Positions 42,777-51,065 of a stretch of DNA of 64,000 nt are shown piece after piece. The first letter of the stretch is position 1. The number at the start of each line of letters is the position of its first letter. The position numbers and the translations under genes are program-made. A model generated the notes under the pieces. It was not told where the DNA came from. It worked only from the letters and a program-made list of their open reading frames with translations, and searched no databases. Source of the DNA: JANNOG01 sp031398915 (GTDB taxonomy: Bacteria > Actinomycetota > Actinomycetes > Actinomycetales > JBBAYJ01); assembly GCA_031398915.1 (NCBI GenBank), contig JANNOG010000076.1, positions 1 to 64,000 of the forward strand, given 5' to 3'.

Positions 42777-43796
42777 TCAGAGGTCGAGCACCAGCCGTGG
42801 GCAGGCCGCACGCGACACACAGGGCATGAACACGGTTCCGGCGGCCCGCTCGGCGGCACTGAGGACGAAATCTCGGTGATCGATGGCACCCGATACGACG
42901 GCTGTCTCGCACGAGGCACAGATGCCCTCTCGGCAATCGTGCAGGACGTCGATTCCGGCATCGACCAGCACGTCGAGGACCGACTGGTCGGCGCCGACCT
43001 GCAGTCGGCGGCCCGAGCGGCGAAGGAGTACCTCGAACCCGGCGTCATCCGCACCGCTCGAGCCGTCGAGTGGGCCGCCGTTCGACGGTTCACCGTTCGA
43101 TGGTGCGCCGTTGAGCGGGGCGGGGAGTGTGGGCGGCGCGGCGAACCGCTCGACATGCAGCGCGTCCGGAGGCCAGTCGGACATCACCTTCTCGACGGCC
43201 TGCAGGAGCGGCTCCGGGCCGCAGCAGTACACATGCAATCCGGGCCGCGGCGTCCCTATCGCAGTCCGCAGATCCAGCAGGCCGTGCGTGTCCTGCGGCC
43301 AGAGCGTCAACTGCTCCCCCAGGGCGCCCAGCCGGTCCAGGTAGGCCATGGATCCCCGACTGCGCCCGCCGTAGAGGAACCGGAAGGCGCCGCCCTGGAC
43401 CCTCACCTGTTCCACCATCGGAATCAACGGCGTGACGCCGATGCCACCGGCGATGAACAGGTATTCGGGCGCGTCCACCAGCTCGAAGTGATTGGCCGGG
43501 CCGCGCACCGCGACTCGGACACCGGGGCGCAGGACGTCGTGGATGTATGCGGACCCACCACGACCGGCGACCTCACGCAGGACTGCGACCTGGTATCGAC
43601 TGCGGTCGGCGGGGTCACCGCACAGCGAGTACTGCCGCACCAGGCCGTTGGGCAGCGTCACGGTGAGGTGTGCACCGGGTCGCCAGCCGGCCAACGGTCG
43701 CAGTCGGGGGTCGACGAACTCGATGCCCAGGACACCGTCGGCCTCGACGGTCATGGACCGAACCATCAACTCCGCAGCGACGTTTTCCGGGATCAC
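42777..43796 (-). CDS. Phthalate dioxygenase reductase-type FMN/NADH/[2Fe-2S] oxidoreductase
   Basis: This 339-residue protein has an FMN domain (PGAHLTVTLPNGLVRQYSLCG), an NAD domain (FIAGGIGVTPLIPMVEQV, YCCGPEPLLQAV) and a C-terminal plant-type ferredoxin domain with CREGICASC and a fourth Cys in MPCVSRAAC. A low-complexity linker (APSNGEPSNGGPLDG) joins the last two. It takes electrons from NADH to a Rieske oxygenase or P450. The Rieske oxygenase 6 kb downstream in the same cluster is the likely partner. It uses a GTG start. Confidence 0.93.
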   Translation of the reverse strand: MIPENVAAELMVRSMTVEADGVLGIEFVDPRLRPLAGWRPGAHLTVTLPNGLVRQYSLCGDPADRSRYQVAVLREVAGRGGSAYIHDVLRPGVRVAVRGPANHFELVDAPEYLFIAGGIGVTPLIPMVEQVRVQGGAFRFLYGGRSRGSMAYLDRLGALGEQLTLWPQDTHGLLDLRTAIGTPRPGLHVYCCGPEPLLQAVEKVMSDWPPDALHVERFAAPPTLPAPLNGAPSNGEPSNGGPLDGSSGADDAGFEVLLRRSGRRLQVGADQSVLDVLVDAGIDVLHDCREGICASCETAVVSGAIDHRDFVLSAAERAAGTVFMPCVSRAACPRLVLDL

Positions 43797-43950
43797 CGGG
43801 ACAACCCTGACGCCGGGCGGACCACCCGCCTAGGCAGACGTTCCCCCATGCGGACCATCGAGTACCGCAGCTCGGGATGCCGTTCCGTAAATCGGAATCA
43901 CTGGTCGGACTCCGCCACGCCCGTGCGTACCCTCGAGGCCGAGGTGAGAC

Positions 43951-44634
43951 ATGACAGATCCTGCGAAGCGCGGCCTCCTACTGGATATCGGCGGCGTGGT
44001 GATGGCGAACAGTGTCGAGGTGGTCGCCCGGTTGGCCCGCCGTGAACCCGCGCTCGCCGCGCTGGTCGACCCGATGGGTGGCCTGGGCGGGCCCGGTGAC
44101 GAGCTGTGGCACCAGATGCTGCGGCGCGAGGTCACCGAGCGCGCGTACTGGTCGGTTCGCGCCGAGCAGGTGGGGCGAGCCCTCGGTGCCCGGTGGACGA
44201 CGTACGACATGATCCACACGCTGTACGCCGGACCCCAGACGGAATGGCTGCGGTTCGACGTGGTCGACCTGATGCGCGACGCCGTCGCCGCCGGGATTCC
44301 ACTGGGGGCGCTGACCAACGATCTCGCGGACTTCCACGGCCAGGACTGGGTCGACCAGCAGGATTTCCTCCGGCTGTTCCAGTCGATCGTCGACGCCTCT
44401 CACACCGGGGTGATGAAACCCGCCCCCGAAGCCTTCGCCGCCGGGGCCGCCTCGCTGGGGTTGTCTCCCGAGCAGGTCGTGTACCTGGACGACATGCCGT
44501 GGAACGTCGAGGGGGCGCTTCGCGCCGGCCTGGACGCCCACCAGGTGTCGTACGACGAACCTCATCTGGCCGTCGACTGGGCGCGCCGGCGTCTGGGGCT
44601 GGGTGTCACCACCGCCGATTCCAGCCGAGCCTGA
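43951..44634 (+). CDS. HAD superfamily hydrolase
   Basis: This 227-residue protein has HAD motif I as LLDIGGVV (residues 9-16), motif II in GALTNDLADFHG and motif III/IV as KPAPEAFAAGAASLGLSPEQVVYLDD. The second acid of motif I is Gly, so it resembles the epoxide hydrolase N-domain/dehalogenase-like HAD group rather than classical phosphatases with DxD. A phosphatase or dehalogenase activity is possible. In the cre cluster of Corynebacterium a HAD-like hydrolase removes the phosphate, an idea that could apply here but is inference. RBS GAGGTGAG precedes the start. Confidence 0.85.
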   Translation: MTDPAKRGLLLDIGGVVMANSVEVVARLARREPALAALVDPMGGLGGPGDELWHQMLRREVTERAYWSVRAEQVGRALGARWTTYDMIHTLYAGPQTEWLRFDVVDLMRDAVAAGIPLGALTNDLADFHGQDWVDQQDFLRLFQSIVDASHTGVMKPAPEAFAAGAASLGLSPEQVVYLDDMPWNVEGALRAGLDAHQVSYDEPHLAVDWARRRLGLGVTTADSSRA

Positions 44635-44644
44635 GGAGACAGTC

Positions 44645-44884
44645 ATGCCCCTGGTACGTATCGACATCATGGCGGGCCGGAGCCCCGAGCAGATTCAGGA
44701 GCTGCACGAACGAGTGGCAGCCCTGGTCGCCGAGATCCTCGACTCCCCGATCGACCGAGTGCGTACGTACATCACCGAGTTCCCGCCGCACGCCTGGGGT
44801 ATCGGCGGTGTTCCGGCTGACGTGGTACGGGCAGGTGACGTTCAGGCGCGGGCGCAGTTGTCCGCCGTCCGTGACGACCGCTGA
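44645..44884 (+). CDS. 4-oxalocrotonate tautomerase-like protein
   Basis: This 79-residue protein starts MPLVRIDIMAGRSPEQIQEL, so removal of Met exposes the catalytic Pro1. The helix DSPIDRVRTYITEFPPHAWGIGG follows the tautomerase fold, with Arg residues for substrate carboxylates. It belongs to the meta-cleavage-type lower pathway set together with the hydratase gene at 51062. RBS GAGGAGAC precedes the ATG. The SDR gene starts 14 bp before its stop. Confidence 0.88.
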   Translation: MPLVRIDIMAGRSPEQIQELHERVAALVAEILDSPIDRVRTYITEFPPHAWGIGGVPADVVRAGDVQARAQLSAVRDDR

Positions 44885-45635
44885 CCTCTGCGTCGTGGTC
44901 GGCGCCACCGGCAGTATCGGCTCCGCGGTCGTTCGCCGACTGAGCGCACGCGGACATCGGATACTTGCCGTGGCCCGCACCCCCGACGCACTGCGGGCCC
45001 TCGCCGCGGCGACACCGCGCGGGCACGGCGTCGTCGACACCTGTGTCGCCGATATCGGCGACGACTCCGCGATCGCCGCACTTGCGGCACACGTCGACGC
45101 ACCCGTGAGGCTCGCGGTGTTCGCGGCCGGCCTGCCGGTGCGGGGGTCGGTGGACACGATCGAGCCCGCCCTGTTGGCTCGCGGCGTCGACATCAAGGTG
45201 GCAGGGGTGCTGCGGCTGGTTCGCGGTGTCGGTGAGCACCTGGGGCCGGGATCGCGGATCGTCACGTTCGCCGGCTCGCTGGGTCTCGAACCCCGCGGCA
45301 CGGAGGCCGGGCCGGGAGCGGTCAACGCCGCGGTGTTCAACCTGATGCGTCAGCTGAGCATCGTGTGGGGCCCCCGCGGCGTCACGACCCACACCATCAG
45401 CCCCGGCCCCTCGGACACCCCGCGACTGCGGCGCATCGTCGAGGCGGTTGCGGCCGAGCGCGACGAGTCCGCAGCAGACGTCTGGGCGGAGTACGTCGCC
45501 GAGAACTCCCTCGGACGTCTACCGAGCGCCGACGAGGTGGCGTGGGGCGTCGAGATCCTGCTGGCCCCCGAGGCCGACCTGCTCCACGGCAGCGTCCTCT
45601 ACCTCGACGCCGGTGGGCACCGCGGCATCTACTGA
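44871..45635 (+). CDS. Atypical short-chain dehydrogenase/reductase
   Basis: This 254-residue protein from a GTG at 44871 has the dinucleotide motif VVGATGSIGSAVVRRL and FAAGLP for the NNAG segment. The catalytic YxxxK is missing: after TFAGSLG the aligned stretch is AGPGAVNAAVFNLMRQLS, with no Tyr or Lys. PGPSDTPRLRRI and a C-terminal LYLDAGGHRG complete the fold. It overlaps the tautomerase gene by 14 bp, so it belongs to the catabolic set. Its role is unknown and may be non-redox. Confidence 0.82.
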   Translation: MTTADLCVVVGATGSIGSAVVRRLSARGHRILAVARTPDALRALAAATPRGHGVVDTCVADIGDDSAIAALAAHVDAPVRLAVFAAGLPVRGSVDTIEPALLARGVDIKVAGVLRLVRGVGEHLGPGSRIVTFAGSLGLEPRGTEAGPGAVNAAVFNLMRQLSIVWGPRGVTTHTISPGPSDTPRLRRIVEAVAAERDESAADVWAEYVAENSLGRLPSADEVAWGVEILLAPEADLLHGSVLYLDAGGHRGIY

Positions 45636-45654
45636 GCGGTGGAGCCGGCGTCGG

Positions 45655-46452
45655 TCAGGGCCGGTGTCCCAGACGGCGGGAAATCAGGCCGGCTGCCTCG
45701 ATGACCTGCGACACGCACCTGCGCATGACCGTCGGCGTCATGCGGGTGGTGGCCCCCACGACGCTCACCGCTGCCGACACCGCGCCGTCTGAGCCGCGGA
45801 TCGGGGCACCGACGCTGACCACTCCCGCGTGCCCCTCCTCGATGTTGTCGCCCCAGCCTCGTTCGGCGGTCCGATGTAGCTCGGCGATCAACCGGCGACG
45901 GTCGACGATCGTGCGCTGGGTCACCGCCACCGGCGACCACGTCTGCAACCGGAGGTGAAGTTCTTCCGCCGACAGCGCGGCCAGCAGGACCTTGCCCGAC
46001 GCGGTCTGGTGAGCGGGGATGCGATGGCCGACCCGACGGAAGACGGGCATCAGGTGGTAGCTCTCCAACCGCTCGACGTACACCACCTCGAGCCCGTCGA
46101 GGACGGCGACGTGCACCATCTCGCCGGTGGTGTGCCGCAGATGCGTGAGCACGGGTAGTGCCGCCTGATGGAGGTCCACGTGCTCGCTGACGCCCGTCCC
46201 CAGCTCGTACACCGCGAGGCCGAGACGGTAGCGCCCCGCCGCCGAGCGCTCCAACAGGCGTTCTTCGACCAGTGTGGTGACGATCCGGTGCACGGTGCTC
46301 TTGCCGATACCCAGGTGACGTGAGAGCTCGGCGATGCCCAATTCCTGACCGGCCTCACCGAAGGCGCGCATCAAGCGAGCGGCGTTTCGCACCGATCCCA
46401 GGGTCGACGCGTTCTCGCGGGAGGCCACCCTCACGACTGTACCGGTGACCAT
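45655..46452 (-). CDS. IclR family transcriptional regulator
   Basis: The ATG at 46452 gives 265 residues. A winged HTH (LGIAELSRHLGIGKSTVHRIVTTLVEERLLER) is followed by an effector domain with HLRHTTGEMVHVAVLDG, HRIPAHQTASGKVLLAAL and GWGDNIEEGHAGVVSVGAPI. IclR proteins control aromatic and carboxylate catabolic operons. It is divergent from the split kinase/Rieske operon (96 bp between starts), which it most likely controls. An 11-bp palindrome lies between them. Confidence 0.93.
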   Translation of the reverse strand: MVTGTVVRVASRENASTLGSVRNAARLMRAFGEAGQELGIAELSRHLGIGKSTVHRIVTTLVEERLLERSAAGRYRLGLAVYELGTGVSEHVDLHQAALPVLTHLRHTTGEMVHVAVLDGLEVVYVERLESYHLMPVFRRVGHRIPAHQTASGKVLLAALSAEELHLRLQTWSPVAVTQRTIVDRRRLIAELHRTAERGWGDNIEEGHAGVVSVGAPIRGSDGAVSAAVSVVGATTRMTPTVMRRCVSQVIEAAGLISRRLGHRP

Positions 46453-46467
46453 TCCGCCCCGCGGGAT

Positions 46468-46478
46468 ACAACCGTTGT
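46468..46478. promoter_or_regulatory. Candidate IclR operator palindrome
   Basis: ACAAC-C-GTTGT is a perfect 5+1+5 palindrome located 15 bp from the IclR start and 70 bp from the operon start. It is the only clear palindrome in the 96-bp divergent region. Binding is inferred from position only. Confidence 0.35.
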
Positions 46479-46548
46479 GCGGAGCGGTCTTCACAGCGTT
46501 CACTGGCGCCGTTCGACGACATCGACGTCGCGAAGTCTCGGAGGGCTG

Positions 46549-47619
46549 ATGAGCAGCATCGAGTGGTTCCACGCATACGACGCGACCCGCGCCGGCGACG
46601 TCGGTGGCAAGAACGCGAGCCTGGGCACTTTGACGGTGGCACAGCTGCCGGTACCGCCCGGATTCGCCATCACGGCGTCCGCGTACCGCAAGCTGCTGGC
46701 CGACAGCGGCATCGACGGCTCGCTGCACGACATCATCACGGCGGTCGACCCCCGAGACTCGGCGGGCGTCAGCGCCGCCGGGGCGCACGCACGCGGCCTG
46801 ATCACGGCCGTGCCGCTGCCGCAGTCGCTGATCGACGAGGTCACGGTCGCCTATGCGGAACTGTCGAGACACTGCGAGACCACCGACGTCGCCGTCGCCG
46901 TCCGGTCGTCGGCGACCTGCGAGGACCAACCTGACGCCAGTTTCGCGGGCGAGCACGACACCTACCTGTGGATCCGAGGCATCTCGGCAGTCCTCGATCA
47001 CGTCCGCCGGTGCTGGGCGTCGCTGTTCACCGACCGGGCGATCTGTTATCGGCGCGAAATGGGATACGGCGAGTCGGGCGCGGCCATGAGCGTCGGCATC
47101 CAGAAGATGGTGTTGCCACGGACGTCCGGGGTGGCCTTCACGCTCAACCCCAGCAACGGCGACCGATCCCAGGTGGCCGTCGAATCCAGCTGGGGCCTGG
47201 GCGAGGCGCTGGTATCGGGTGCCGTGACACCGGACAGTTTCCTGGTGGACAAGGTGTTACGCGAGGTGACGAAGCGGACGATCTCGACCAAGACCATCCA
47301 GCACCGGGTCAGCGCGGCGGGCGTGCTGGAAGAGGTCGAGGTGGATGCGGACCAAAAGTGTGCCGCCAGCTTGAGCGACGACGAATTGCGCTCCGTGGCC
47401 GCGCTGGCACTGCGCGCCGAAAGGCACTACGGCTGTCCGCAGGACGTCGAATGGGCCCTGGACAGCCAACTGCCACCGGGCGCCAACGTGCTGCTGCTGC
47501 AGAGCCGCCCGGAAACGGTGTGGAGTCGCAAACCACGCGCGAGTTCGTACCCCCAGGACGGCGCGATGTCGTACATGAATCGCACCTGGCTCACCACCTC
47601 CAGCCACACCCTCCCCTGA
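46549..47619 (+). CDS. PEP synthase N-terminal-like ATP/PEP-binding subunit of a split kinase
   Basis: This 356-residue protein matches only the nucleotide-binding part of PEP synthase: GDVGGKNASLG at the N-terminus and VRSSATCEDQPDASFAGEHDTYLWI, SGVAFTLNP, ESSWGLGEALVSG and VEWALDSQ...VLLLQSRPET. It lacks the phosphohistidine and PEP-binding domains, which are in the next gene, 32 bp downstream. The 40-kDa plus 68-kDa split is the arrangement of phenylphosphate synthase (PpsA2/PpsA1) and the CreH/CreI cresol kinase. I infer it transfers phosphate from ATP via the partner to an organic hydroxyl. Confidence 0.85.
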   Translation: MSSIEWFHAYDATRAGDVGGKNASLGTLTVAQLPVPPGFAITASAYRKLLADSGIDGSLHDIITAVDPRDSAGVSAAGAHARGLITAVPLPQSLIDEVTVAYAELSRHCETTDVAVAVRSSATCEDQPDASFAGEHDTYLWIRGISAVLDHVRRCWASLFTDRAICYRREMGYGESGAAMSVGIQKMVLPRTSGVAFTLNPSNGDRSQVAVESSWGLGEALVSGAVTPDSFLVDKVLREVTKRTISTKTIQHRVSAAGVLEEVEVDADQKCAASLSDDELRSVAALALRAERHYGCPQDVEWALDSQLPPGANVLLLQSRPETVWSRKPRASSYPQDGAMSYMNRTWLTTSSHTLP

Positions 47620-47651
47620 TCACCGATCCCGACACGAAGGCGAGTCGTCAG

Positions 47652-49463
47652 ATGGCCGATCGTTTCCCCAGTCCGTTCGACATGGTGACCCCACCCGGTG
47701 CCGAGGGCTGGGAGGACCTCTACTCGTACTCGACCGTTTTCAGTGAGGACCGGCGCAGGTACGAGGACGACGCGTTCTGGTTCATGGACGGTGTACACAC
47801 CCCCGAGGTCATCTCACCGTGGGACGCCACCATCGTCGAGTTCGCCCTGATCGGGCTGTCGCAGTACAACACCCGCCACTACGTCATCCCGCCGGCCAAG
47901 GGCGTCGACATCCGCATCCTCAACGGGTACATGTACGTGTCGCCGGTCGGGGTGACCGACCCGGCCGAGGTCGAGGCCAGGGTGCCCGAATTCATGGAGC
48001 GGGCCGGCTTCTACTTCCAGAACTGGCAGCGGCTGTACGAGGCGTGGACACCCAAGGTGAAGATCCTCATCGAGGAACTCGAATCGGTCAGTTTCGACGC
48101 GCTGCCCGACCGTGAGGACATGGCGGTCCTCACCGAGGGGCGCGGCACCGGGAGCGCGTTGGACCTGTTGAGTTCGTACAATCGCCTGGTCGAGTTGACC
48201 ATGAAGCTATGGCATTACCACTTCGAGTTCCTCAACCTGGGATATGCGGCCTACCTGGACTTCTTCGGGTATTGCAAGGGCATCTTTCCCAGCATCCCCG
48301 ACCAGGCGATCGCCAAGATGGTGGCAGGCATCCACGTCGACCTGTTCCAACCCGACGAAGAGCTGAAGAAGCTCGCCGTCATGGCCGTCGAACTGCACCT
48401 CGTGGACCGGATCTCGACCGGGTCGGCCGCCGAGGTGGTGGCCGGCCTGGGCAGCGACGCCAACGGGCAGGCGTGGCTGGACGCCTGGGAGACCGCCAAG
48501 CGGCCCTGGTTCAACTTCTCGGCGGGTAGCGGCTTCTACCATTCCGACAAGGTGTGGATGGAGAACCTCGACATCCCCCTCGGATTCATCCGCGGCTACC
48601 TGGCCAAGGCGTCGCGCGAAGAATCTCTGGACCGGCCGATCGATGCGATCTCGGCCGAGCGCGACCGGATCGTCGCGGAGTACTCGGCGCTGATCGACGA
48701 CTCGGAACAACGAGCGATGTTCGACGGCAAGCTCGGGCTTGCACGCACCGTCTTCCCGTTCGTCGAGAATCACAACTTCTACGTCGAGCACTGGGGTCAC
48801 TCGGTCATCTGGCGCAAGATGCGTGATCTGGGTGGGTTGTTCGTCAAGGAGGGCTTCTTCGCCGACGCCGACGACATCTTCCTCCTCGGGCGCAACGAGG
48901 TGCCGACCGCGTTGTTCGACATGTATCACGGCTGGGCGGTCGGTATCGAGTCGCGCGGTCCGGCCTACTGGCCGCGCGAGATCACCCGCCGCCACGGCAT
49001 CCTCGACGCTCTGCGCAACTGGTCGGCGCCACCGGCGCTGGGCACCCCACCCGAGGTCATCACCGAACCGTTCACCGTCATGCTGTGGGGGGTCACGTCG
49101 GACAGCGTCAAGCAGTGGCTCGGCTCCGACGACTCGGATCCGTCCACGCTGAAGGGATTCGCCGCGTCGCCGGGGATCGCCGAGGGGCCGGCCCGCGTCA
49201 TCTACTCGGCCGACGGGATCGCGGACCTGCAGGAGGGCGAAATCCTGGTCGCGCCGCTCACCGCGCCGTCGTGGGCACCGGTCTTCGGCAAGATCGCGGC
49301 CACCGTCACCGATGTCGGCGGAATCATGAGCCACGCCGCGATCGTGTGTCGAGAATATGGACTCCCCGCCGTCACCGGAACAGCGTTCGGCACCAAGAAC
49401 ATCAAGACCGGCCAAATGCTGCGCGTCGACGGCAACACCGGCGACGTCACGATCCTCGACTGA
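47652..49463 (+). CDS. PEP-utilising enzyme with phosphohistidine domain, partner subunit of a split kinase
   Basis: This 603-residue protein has a large N-terminal substrate-binding part (residues 1-490) unlike PEP synthase itself and a C-terminal swivelling phosphohistidine domain with GGIMSHAAIVCREYGLPAV, the phospho-acceptor being His561. As I recall, the catalytic His of phenylphosphate synthase subunit 1 is at about position 569 in a protein of similar length, so the match is good. Its partner is the preceding gene. The acceptor is probably a hydroxyl of an aromatic or related compound. The following Rieske gene begins 34 bp downstream. Confidence 0.85.
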   Translation: MADRFPSPFDMVTPPGAEGWEDLYSYSTVFSEDRRRYEDDAFWFMDGVHTPEVISPWDATIVEFALIGLSQYNTRHYVIPPAKGVDIRILNGYMYVSPVGVTDPAEVEARVPEFMERAGFYFQNWQRLYEAWTPKVKILIEELESVSFDALPDREDMAVLTEGRGTGSALDLLSSYNRLVELTMKLWHYHFEFLNLGYAAYLDFFGYCKGIFPSIPDQAIAKMVAGIHVDLFQPDEELKKLAVMAVELHLVDRISTGSAAEVVAGLGSDANGQAWLDAWETAKRPWFNFSAGSGFYHSDKVWMENLDIPLGFIRGYLAKASREESLDRPIDAISAERDRIVAEYSALIDDSEQRAMFDGKLGLARTVFPFVENHNFYVEHWGHSVIWRKMRDLGGLFVKEGFFADADDIFLLGRNEVPTALFDMYHGWAVGIESRGPAYWPREITRRHGILDALRNWSAPPALGTPPEVITEPFTVMLWGVTSDSVKQWLGSDDSDPSTLKGFAASPGIAEGPARVIYSADGIADLQEGEILVAPLTAPSWAPVFGKIAATVTDVGGIMSHAAIVCREYGLPAVTGTAFGTKNIKTGQMLRVDGNTGDVTILD

Positions 49464-49497
49464 CCCACCAGCCGAATCCTCCGAAGGGAATCCGCCC

Positions 49498-50748
49498 GTG
49501 CTGACTGCGGAACAGAACGACGAACTGACCGATGTCGCTGCTGGAACGCCCATGGGCGAACTACTGCGCCGTTACTGGTATCCGGTCGCCTTCACCCGCG
49601 AACTCGAAGAGTTCCCTGTCAAGCGCACCGAATTGCTGGGCGAGCACTACGCCGTCTTCAAGACCGGTCGAGGGAACTACGGGATCGTCCCCGAAGCCTG
49701 CCCGCACCGGCGCGCCTCCCTCGCATACGGTGTCGTCGAGGCCGACGGGATTCGGTGCCCGTACCACGGGTGGATGTTCGGCACCGACGGCGCGTGCATC
49801 GAACAGCCTGCCGAGAACAGCGAGAGCACCTTCCGAGACCGGATCAGGGCCAAGGCCGGACACGCCGAGGACATGGGTGGACTGGTCTGGGCATACGTCG
49901 GACCCGACCCGGCACCGCTGTTGCCGCGATTCGACGTGTTCGTCATGGACGGTGTCCGTGACATCGGCTGGGCCGACCTGCCGTGCAATTTCGTCCAGAT
50001 CATGGAGAATGCGGTCGACCCGCACCACGTCGAGTTCCTGCATGGTCGCTACTTCCAGTTCATGGCACGTCAGATGGGTTTCGATGCCCCCGCCTCGTTC
50101 GCGAAGAAGCACGTGAAGGTCGGTTTCGACGCCTTCGAGTGGGGCATCATCAAGCGCCGTGTCGTCGAGGGCGCCAGCGAGGAGGACGACGACTGGAAGG
50201 TCGGCCACCCGCTGGTGTTCCCGTACAACATGCGCGTCGGCGGAGCCTACGTCGAACAGATGCAGATCCGGATCCCCGTCAATCGGACGACCACGCGTTT
50301 CATGCTGTACACGACCCACGCCCCCAAGGGGATCGAGTTTCCTGACCAGCCCGTCATCCCCGACTACCAGATCCCGGTATTCAATGCGGACGGCACGCAC
50401 CGGACGGACTATGTCGAGGGCCAGGACATCATGGCGTGGGTGACACAGGGTCCGATCACCGACCGGACAGTGGAACACCTGGGTCGCTCCGATATCGGCG
50501 TGACGATGCTGCGCCGGATGTTCAAGGCCGAAATGGCCAAGGTGGCCGCCGGCCAGGATCCGCTCGGGGTCATCCGCACTCCGCACGAGCAGATCGACCT
50601 ACCGTGCGAGAAGAACAAGTTCGACGCCGGCCCCCGCTTCGCACTGGACTTCATCGGCAAGGCATCCATGCAATTCAGCCCGCAGGCCGATGCGCTGCGG
50701 AAGTTGCACATCTCGGCATGGGAGAACATGGGAGTCGCAGCGTCGTGA
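49498..50748 (+). CDS. Rieske-type aromatic ring-hydroxylating oxygenase, alpha subunit
   Basis: This 416-residue protein from a GTG has the Rieske cluster CPHRRAS (C68, H70) and CPYHGW (C87, H90), and the mononuclear iron site in NAVDPHHVEFLHGRYF. The layout MGELLRRYWYPVAF at the N-terminus is of the phthalate/vanillate-demethylase-like class, which uses a single alpha subunit and a phthalate-dioxygenase-type reductase. Such a reductase is encoded 6 kb upstream. It may hydroxylate or demethylate the phosphorylated product of the split kinase (inference). The stop overlaps the next gene as GTGA. Confidence 0.93.
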   Translation: MLTAEQNDELTDVAAGTPMGELLRRYWYPVAFTRELEEFPVKRTELLGEHYAVFKTGRGNYGIVPEACPHRRASLAYGVVEADGIRCPYHGWMFGTDGACIEQPAENSESTFRDRIRAKAGHAEDMGGLVWAYVGPDPAPLLPRFDVFVMDGVRDIGWADLPCNFVQIMENAVDPHHVEFLHGRYFQFMARQMGFDAPASFAKKHVKVGFDAFEWGIIKRRVVEGASEEDDDWKVGHPLVFPYNMRVGGAYVEQMQIRIPVNRTTTRFMLYTTHAPKGIEFPDQPVIPDYQIPVFNADGTHRTDYVEGQDIMAWVTQGPITDRTVEHLGRSDIGVTMLRRMFKAEMAKVAAGQDPLGVIRTPHEQIDLPCEKNKFDAGPRFALDFIGKASMQFSPQADALRKLHISAWENMGVAAS

Positions 50749-51065
50749 CCGTCGGCGCTGAAACCGTCGGCGCTGTAACCGTCGGCGCTGTAACCGTCGG
50801 CGCTCGCAGGCCCGCTGCCCCGGGCCTGCCCGACGTCAGCCGGGGCTGGTTTCCACAGGACGCCGCCGACCACGTGCGCGACGCGCCGCGGTTCTGTCCG
50901 TCGTGCTCGGCGGCGTTGCCGCTCGGCGACGGCGGTCACGGCATCGTCGTGGAGTTCTGGCAGGGCTCCGATCGGGTGTTCGCCTGCTACTGCGGCGAGT
51001 GTGGCTGGTCAGGTGACATCTACCTGAGCAGTCGTGTCCTCGGCCACGAGCCCGACGAGGAATGA
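50745..51065 (+). CDS. Small Cys-rich protein with N-terminal TVGAV repeats
   Basis: This 106-residue protein from a GTG overlapping the Rieske stop (GTGA) begins with four TVGA-type pentapeptides encoded by a 15-bp DNA repeat. The body has two Cys pairs, FCPSCSAALPLG and CYCGECGWSG, suggesting a zinc ribbon or rubredoxin-like metal site. It also overlaps the following hydratase gene by 4 bp (ATGA). I do not recognise the family. Its position between an oxygenase and a hydratase suggests a supporting role such as substrate handling or metal binding. Confidence 0.7.
   Translation: MTVGAETVGAVTVGAVTVGARRPAAPGLPDVSRGWFPQDAADHVRDAPRFCPSCSAALPLGDGGHGIVVEFWQGSDRVFACYCGECGWSGDIYLSSRVLGHEPDEE
50748..50804 (+). 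repeat. 15-bp in-frame tandem repeat, four copies
   Basis: Units of ACCGTCGGCGCTGTA (two exact, the first and last slightly changed) encode TVGAV at the start of the Cys-rich protein. The repeat starts immediately at the stop of the Rieske gene, so it lies at the translational coupling site. Confidence 0.9.
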
